In this document: in pieces, positions 6,489-9,344 of the stretch
Numbering within the stretch: the stretch's first letter is position 1
How the letters are laid out: each line of letters opens with the position of its first letter
Assembly (NCBI GenBank): GCA_043424535.1
Contig: JBHWOV010000030.1
Coordinates: 1-9,344, forward strand
Reading direction: 5' to 3'
DNA: 9,344 nt
From: DSM-111022 sp043424535
GTDB lineage: Bacteria > Bacillota > Bacilli > Lactobacillales > Aerococcaceae
The notes under the pieces: generated by a model
The model's database searches: none
Seen by the model: only the letters and a program-made list of their open reading frames with translations
What the model was told of the DNA's origin: nothing
Made by a program: the position numbers and the translations under genes

Positions 6489-7580
6489 CTACTTGACATC
6501 ATCTTCTGTTAAGTAACCGCTTTCAATTAATAGCTCGTGATAATTCGTTTTATCAACAGATATAGGATCTAGTAAATTAGCTGGTACAATCTTTTGACCA
6601 TTATCATAAGTTTCAATATCGTTCACTTCAACTTCATTATCATTTATAATATCTTTAATCATTTGCACCGTAACATTAGCCAACTCTTGAGTGTTTTTAA
6701 ACACAGTCATCGTTTGTTGACTATTAATTATTGATTTTACGGAAGCAACTTCTGCATCTTGACCTGTAATAATTGGCATCGGTCTTTCTGAAGTACCATA
6801 TCCAAACGCTCTAACAGAAGACACAACTCCTAGTGCAACTGCATCATTTGGCCCTAATACTGCATTTAAGGTCTCTGTTCCATAGGAAGAAGATAAAATA
6901 TCATCCATTCGTCGTTGAGCAACGGCTCCGTCCCAGTCTTGTGTTGCCATCTGATTGAAATTGGTTTGTCCACTTCTAACCACTAACTGTCCATTATCAA
7001 TATATGGTTGTAATTGATTAATTGCACCTTCATAAAAATATCTTGCATTATTATCATCAGGAGAACCTGCAAACAGCTCGATATTAAAAGGCCCTTTACC
7101 TTCTTTCAACTCTAACTTATCAACAATGTATTCGCCTTGTAACTTACCGACATTTATCAAATCGAAAGTAACATAATAATCAATCCCATCAGTATGCATA
7201 ATGAGTCGGTCATATGCAATAACTGGAATTCCTTCATTTTTAGCTCTATCTATTACTGAACTTAAAGCTTCTCCATCGATTGGTGCGACAACAAGAACAT
7301 CAACTTGGCGTGTGATTAAATTTTCAATTTGGTCTACTTGAGTTTCAACTCCATCTTGAGCATATTGAATATTTGTCTTATACCCTTCATTTTGAAGTTG
7401 TTGAACCATAAAGTTACCATCTTTTTCCCAACGCTCAAGTGCCTTAGAAGGCATTGAAATTCCAATGACGATGTCCTTATCCTCTGTTTTTTCTATTGGG
7501 GAGGATGTGCATCCTCCCAATAACAATAGAAAAAAATTAAGGAGGAGAAGTGCGAAAAGTTTTTTTGAATACTTGCGCAT
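6489..7580 (-). CDS. chvE: Sugar-binding lipoprotein of the xylose importer, ChvE type
   Basis: This 363-residue extracellular receptor captures monosaccharide and delivers it to MmsB. A basic N-terminus (R2, K3, K6, K7), a hydrophobic core (8-21) and the lipobox L-G-G-C with Cys24 mark it as a membrane-anchored lipoprotein. The mature part is a two-lobed type 1 periplasmic-binding fold (Peripla_BP_4). Landmarks are L-E-R-W (ligand-binding region), V-D-V-L-V-V-A-P, I-A-Y-D-R-L-I, G-S-P-D-D-N-N-A, P-N-D-A-V-A-L-G, I-T-G-Q-D-A-E and M-T-V-F-K. The stretch K-E-G-K-G-P-F-N-I-E-L-F-A-G and the C-terminal K-T-N-Y-H-E-L-L-I-E-S-G-Y match my memory of Agrobacterium ChvE rather than the shorter E. coli XylF. 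GGAG lies 8 nt before the ATG. A strong inverted repeat overlaps the lipobox codons. The ligand is probably xylose, but ChvE-type receptors accept several sugars. Confidence 0.92.
   Translation of the reverse strand: MRKYSKKLFALLLLNFFLLLLGGCTSSPIEKTEDKDIVIGISMPSKALERWEKDGNFMVQQLQNEGYKTNIQYAQDGVETQVDQIENLITRQVDVLVVAPIDGEALSSVIDRAKNEGIPVIAYDRLIMHTDGIDYYVTFDLINVGKLQGEYIVDKLELKEGKGPFNIELFAGSPDDNNARYFYEGAINQLQPYIDNGQLVVRSGQTNFNQMATQDWDGAVAQRRMDDILSSSYGTETLNAVLGPNDAVALGVVSSVRAFGYGTSERPMPIITGQDAEVASVKSIINSQQTMTVFKNTQELANVTVQMIKDIINDNEVEVNDIETYDNGQKIVPANLLDPISVDKTNYHELLIESGYLTEDDVK
7495..7521 (-). repeat. Strong inverted repeat inside the chvE signal-peptide codons
   Basis: The arms are 7495-7506 and 7511-7521. 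In the minus-strand mRNA they form a roughly 11-bp GC-containing stem with one bulged base and a 4-nt loop (GCAC). The codon for the lipid-modified Cys24 (7511-7509) falls mostly in the loop. The structure begins about 60 nt into the chvE reading frame. No U-run follows, so it is not an intrinsic terminator. It may be a by-product of the G-G-C and S-S-P codons, or it may affect mRNA stability or early translation. Confidence 0.55.
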
Positions 7581-7598
7581 AGCTTATTCTCCTTTAAA

Positions 7599-8906
7599 TT
7601 AAACTAAATAATCGTTAATTCGTCCTTTAATATATTCAATATGGTTAGATTTTAATTCTGGCTCACCATTTGATAATGCAAATTCTGTTAACGTTTCTAA
7701 ATCAGTCGTACCATCTGCGATTTTTTTGCCAATACCATCTGTAAAACTGTGATAGCGATCTGATTTTACTTTATCTAGATAGCCATCTTCTTTCATGGCT
7801 GCAGCACTCTTAAATGAACGAGCGAAGGTGTCCATACCTAAAATATGTCCTAAAACTAAGTCATCTTGATCAATAGATGTACGTCTTAATTTAGAGTCAA
7901 AGTTGATACCACCTGGTGCTATTCCATCATTTTCAATAAATTCGACCATTGCTAAGGTTGTACATAAAACATCAAATGGGAATTCATCAGTGTCCCATCC
8001 TAAAATTTTTTCATCATGGTTAGCGTCTAATGAGCCAAGCATATTATGTTGACGTGCAACTGCAATTTCATGATCAAATGTATGTCCAGCTAAAGTAGCG
8101 TGATTTCCTTCAAGATTCAATTTAAAGTCAGACATTAAGTCATATGTTTGTAGAAAAGAAATTGTTGTAGCAGCATCGTAATCATATTGATGAGTACTTG
8201 GTTCTTTTGGCTTAGGCTCTAATAAGAATTGTGGTTTATGACCAATTTTCTCGGAATATGACACCGCCATTTTAAAGAAGTTAGCTAAATTATCTTGTTC
8301 TAATTTAAGATCTGTATTAATAAGTGATTCGTATCCTTCACGTCCACCCCAGAATACATAGTTTTCTCCGCCTAATTTTTTTGATAAATCCAATCCTTTT
8401 TTTACTTGCGCTGCAGCTACTGCATAAACTTCAGCATTGTTTGATGTTGCCGCGCCATTCGCATATCGAGGATGAGAGAACATATTCGCAGTATTCCAGA
8501 GTAATTTTATTCCTGTTTCATCCATTTTTTCTTTAATTAAATCTGTAATTTCGTCTAAGTTATTAAAGAATTCTTGTAACGAATCACCTTGGGGTGCAAT
8601 ATCTACATCATGAAAACAGAAAAATTCTACTTGTAGTTTTTGGCACAATTCAAAGAAAGCATCAACACGTTTACGTGCAGTCTCCATTGGAGTTTCTGAC
8701 TGCCAAGTTCTTGACATTGTTGGTGCTCCAAATTGATCAGCACCTGCATAATCCATCACATGCCAATAAGCTAATGCAAATCGCATATGATCTTTCATTT
8801 TTTTTCCTAAAACTACTTCCTCAGGATTATAATGACGGAAAGCAAACATATTTTCTGTATTTTTTCCTTCATACTCAACTTTACCTACATTTGGAAAATA
8901 ATTCAT
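7599..8906 (-). CDS. xylA: Xylose isomerase
   Basis: This 435-residue cytoplasmic TIM-barrel enzyme converts D-xylose to D-xylulose using two divalent metal ions. Length and sequence fit the class II (longer N-terminus) group with E. coli XylA (440 residues). Catalytic His99 and Asp102 sit in F-H-D-V-D (98-102). L-L-E-P-K-P (228-233) supplies metal ligand Glu230 and Lys232, N-L-E-G-N-H (264-269) gives Glu266 and His269, and D-A-N (294-296) gives Asp294. W-D-T-D (304-307) gives Asp305 and Asp307, and N-F-D-S-K (335-339) gives Asp337. All keep a constant offset of two from the E. coli residues, so the enzyme looks fully functional. It is the first gene of the operon. AGGAGG lies 9 nt before the ATG, and it reads divergently from xylR behind a probable XylR operator. 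Confidence 0.98.
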   Translation of the reverse strand: MNYFPNVGKVEYEGKNTENMFAFRHYNPEEVVLGKKMKDHMRFALAYWHVMDYAGADQFGAPTMSRTWQSETPMETARKRVDAFFELCQKLQVEFFCFHDVDIAPQGDSLQEFFNNLDEITDLIKEKMDETGIKLLWNTANMFSHPRYANGAATSNNAEVYAVAAAQVKKGLDLSKKLGGENYVFWGGREGYESLINTDLKLEQDNLANFFKMAVSYSEKIGHKPQFLLEPKPKEPSTHQYDYDAATTISFLQTYDLMSDFKLNLEGNHATLAGHTFDHEIAVARQHNMLGSLDANHDEKILGWDTDEFPFDVLCTTLAMVEFIENDGIAPGGINFDSKLRRTSIDQDDLVLGHILGMDTFARSFKSAAAMKEDGYLDKVKSDRYHSFTDGIGKKIADGTTDLETLTEFALSNGEPELKSNHIEYIKGRINDYLV

Positions 8907-8915
8907 TTCCTTTTT

Positions 8916-8921
8916 CCTCCT
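8916..8921 (-). promoter_or_regulatory. Ribosome binding site of xylA
   Basis: A perfect AGGAGG on the minus strand lies 9 nt before the xylA ATG. It supports this start and implies efficient translation of the first operon gene. Confidence 0.9.
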
Positions 8922-8926
8922 TTTTA

Positions 8927-8955
8927 TTAGTTAGTTTACAAAACTAACGAACTAA
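8927..8955. promoter_or_regulatory. Probable XylR operator (inverted repeat)
   Basis: The core is a perfect 8-bp inverted repeat around a 3-nt centre, GTTAGTTT-ACA-AAACTAAC, at 8930-8948. Additional half-sites flank it: TTAGTT at 8927-8932 (shifted 4 bp from the TTAGTT at 8931) and AACTAA at 8950-8955. TTAGTTT...AAACTAA is the half-site pattern known for Firmicute XylR operators, and Bacillus xyl operators are described as tandem and overlapping by a few base pairs. The site lies between the candidate xylA promoter and the xylA ribosome binding site, where a repressor would block transcription. Assignment to this XylR is inferred from motif and position. Confidence 0.8.
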
Positions 8956-8981
8956 ACAAAACAACACGCCAAATAAAACTA

Positions 8982-8990
8982 TGATATAAT
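8982..8990 (+). promoter_or_regulatory. Candidate xylR promoter (extended -10)
   Basis: TGATATAAT is a perfect extended -10 element (TGN plus TATAAT at 8985-8990) on the plus strand. No good -35 is seen 17 bp upstream. Transcription would begin near 8997, giving a leader of about 94 nt that runs through the cre-like box. A weaker alternative -10, TACAAT, is at 9023-9028, also without a -35. Confidence 0.5.
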
Positions 8991-9014
8991 ACTCTCAAAC
9001 ACAATCTACCACAA
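8986..9014 (-). promoter_or_regulatory. Candidate promoter of the xylA operon
   Basis: On the minus strand TTGTGG (9014-9009) is followed, after a 17-nt spacer, by TATTAT (8991-8986), giving a start near 8979 and a leader of about 72 nt containing the operator. An alternative is TTGAGA (8998-8993) with TATTTG 17 nt downstream, which would place the start nearer the operator. Neither is a consensus promoter, so the assignment is tentative. Confidence 0.45.
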
Positions 9015-9036
9015 ACTATAACTACAATTTCATTGT

Positions 9037-9052
9037 ATTGAAAGCGCTTAAT
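9037..9052. promoter_or_regulatory. cre-like catabolite control (CcpA) site
   Basis: TGAAAGCGCTTAAT at 9039-9052 matches the cre pattern TGWAANCGNTNWCA except at the last two bases and has the palindromic core AAGCGCTT. It lies about 23 bp upstream of the candidate xylA -35 and inside the xylR leader. CcpA bound here could repress xylR transcription by roadblock and also affect the xylA promoter. In such operons CcpA usually lowers expression when preferred sugars are present. Confidence 0.75.
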
Positions 9053-9076
9053 AAAGTCAAGCACTTTTCTATTTTC

Positions 9077-9082
9077 AGGAGG
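9077..9082 (+). promoter_or_regulatory. Ribosome binding site deciding the TTG start of xylR
   Basis: A perfect AGGAGG lies 8 nt before the TTG at 9091. No ATG or GTG start lies upstream in frame before the stop at 9052-9054, and the winged-helix domain begins only a few residues after the TTG. This makes TTG the start. Confidence 0.85.
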
Positions 9083-9090
9083 TAATAATT

Positions 9091-9344
9091 TTGGCACAAA
9101 ATACTAGTTCCTTAAGACACGAAAACCGTTCTTTAATTCTGCAAAGCATTATTGAAAATCAAGAAATATCACGCGCAGCACTATCTGAATCTATAAAACT
9201 AAATAAAGCATCAGTTTCTGAAATTGTCAGAGATTTAATCAATGACAATTTAATTACTGAAACACGATTAGGTGAATCCTCATCTTTTGGCGGACGTCGC
9301 CCTCTCTTATTAAGTCTTAATAACGAAGTATACAGTGTACACAC
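9091..9344 (+). CDS. xylR: XylR, ROK-family xylose repressor (N-terminal part, cut by the window edge)
   Basis: Only the first 84 codons are present and the frame stays open to the end. From the TTG start the protein begins M-A-Q-N-T-S-S-L-R-H-E-N-R and continues into a winged helix-turn-helix: a first helix (about 11-23), then S-R-A-A-L-S-E (29-35), the recognition helix N-K-A-S-V-S-E-I-V-R-D-L (40-51) and the wing with L-I-T-E-T and F-G-G-R-R-P (about 68-73). The G-G-R-R-P motif preceding the sugar-kinase-like domain is typical of ROK repressors such as XylR and NagC. The effector domain lies outside the window. Divergence from xylA, with an operator between, supports a role as the xylose-responsive repressor of the operon. 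The TTG start may keep its level low. Confidence 0.93.
   Translation, partial: MAQNTSSLRHENRSLILQSIIENQEISRAALSESIKLNKASVSEIVRDLINDNLITETRLGESSSFGGRRPLLLSLNNEVYSVH

Noticed and set aside
7685..7702. cre-like string around TTAACGTTTCTA inside xylA
   Set aside because: It misses several conserved cre positions. The box at 9039-9052 is much closer to consensus.
8594..8947. 117-codon open frame on the plus strand, antisense to the xylA start
   Set aside because: It is fully antisense to well-supported xylA, has an unlikely His/Leu/Phe-rich composition and would run through the xylA ribosome binding site and operator.
9159..9344. 61-codon minus-strand open frame at the right edge
   Set aside because: It is the opposite strand of xylR, whose winged-helix domain is clear, and it resembles no family.

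Overview
The window is almost filled by one D-xylose utilisation locus from a low-GC Gram-positive bacterium. Evidence for this is the AT-rich DNA, strong AGGAGG-type ribosome binding sites, a lipoprotein-anchored sugar-binding protein, a cre-like catabolite repression box, a ROK-family XylR and lactose/cellobiose-type PTS proteins. Lactobacillales (Enterococcaceae, such as Tetragenococcus or Enterococcus, or Carnobacteriaceae) is my best guess. The genus cannot be fixed from the sequence alone.

Layout. Positions 1-435 hold no gene I can support. A minus-strand intrinsic terminator at 436-466 closes an eight-gene minus-strand operon. In transcription order (right to left) this is xylA (xylose isomerase, 8906-7599), chvE (sugar-binding lipoprotein, 7580-6489), mmsA (double ABC ATPase, 6475-4943), mmsB (permease, 4941-3763), xylB (xylulokinase, 3751-2249), a PTS IIB protein (2246-1920), a galM-type mutarotase (1923-868) and a PTS IIA protein (871-536). 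Gaps are 18, 13, 1, 11 and 2 nt, followed by two 4-nt ATGA overlaps, so a single transcript is likely. To the right, xylR starts at 9091 on the plus strand and is cut by the window edge. The 184-nt xylA/xylR divergent region carries overlapping candidate promoters, an inverted-repeat operator and a cre-like site.

How the genes work together. The ABC transporter brings in xylose (possibly other monosaccharides) at the cost of ATP. The mutarotase equilibrates the anomers, XylA converts xylose to xylulose and XylB makes xylulose 5-phosphate for the phosphoketolase or pentose phosphate route. XylR would repress the operon without xylose, and CcpA would act through cre when better sugars are present.

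The unusual part is the distal end. The mutarotase is embedded, by overlapping stop/start codons on both sides, between PTS IIB and IIA proteins of the lactose/cellobiose family, with no IIC membrane component in the window. Whether these serve a IIC encoded elsewhere or act as a phosphorylation-dependent regulator of xylose uptake or metabolism cannot be decided here; it is the most interesting question in the window. The ABC transporter also resembles the ChvE-MmsA-MmsB (GguAB) multiple monosaccharide type more than classical XylFGH, judged from remembered family sequences and not from a search.
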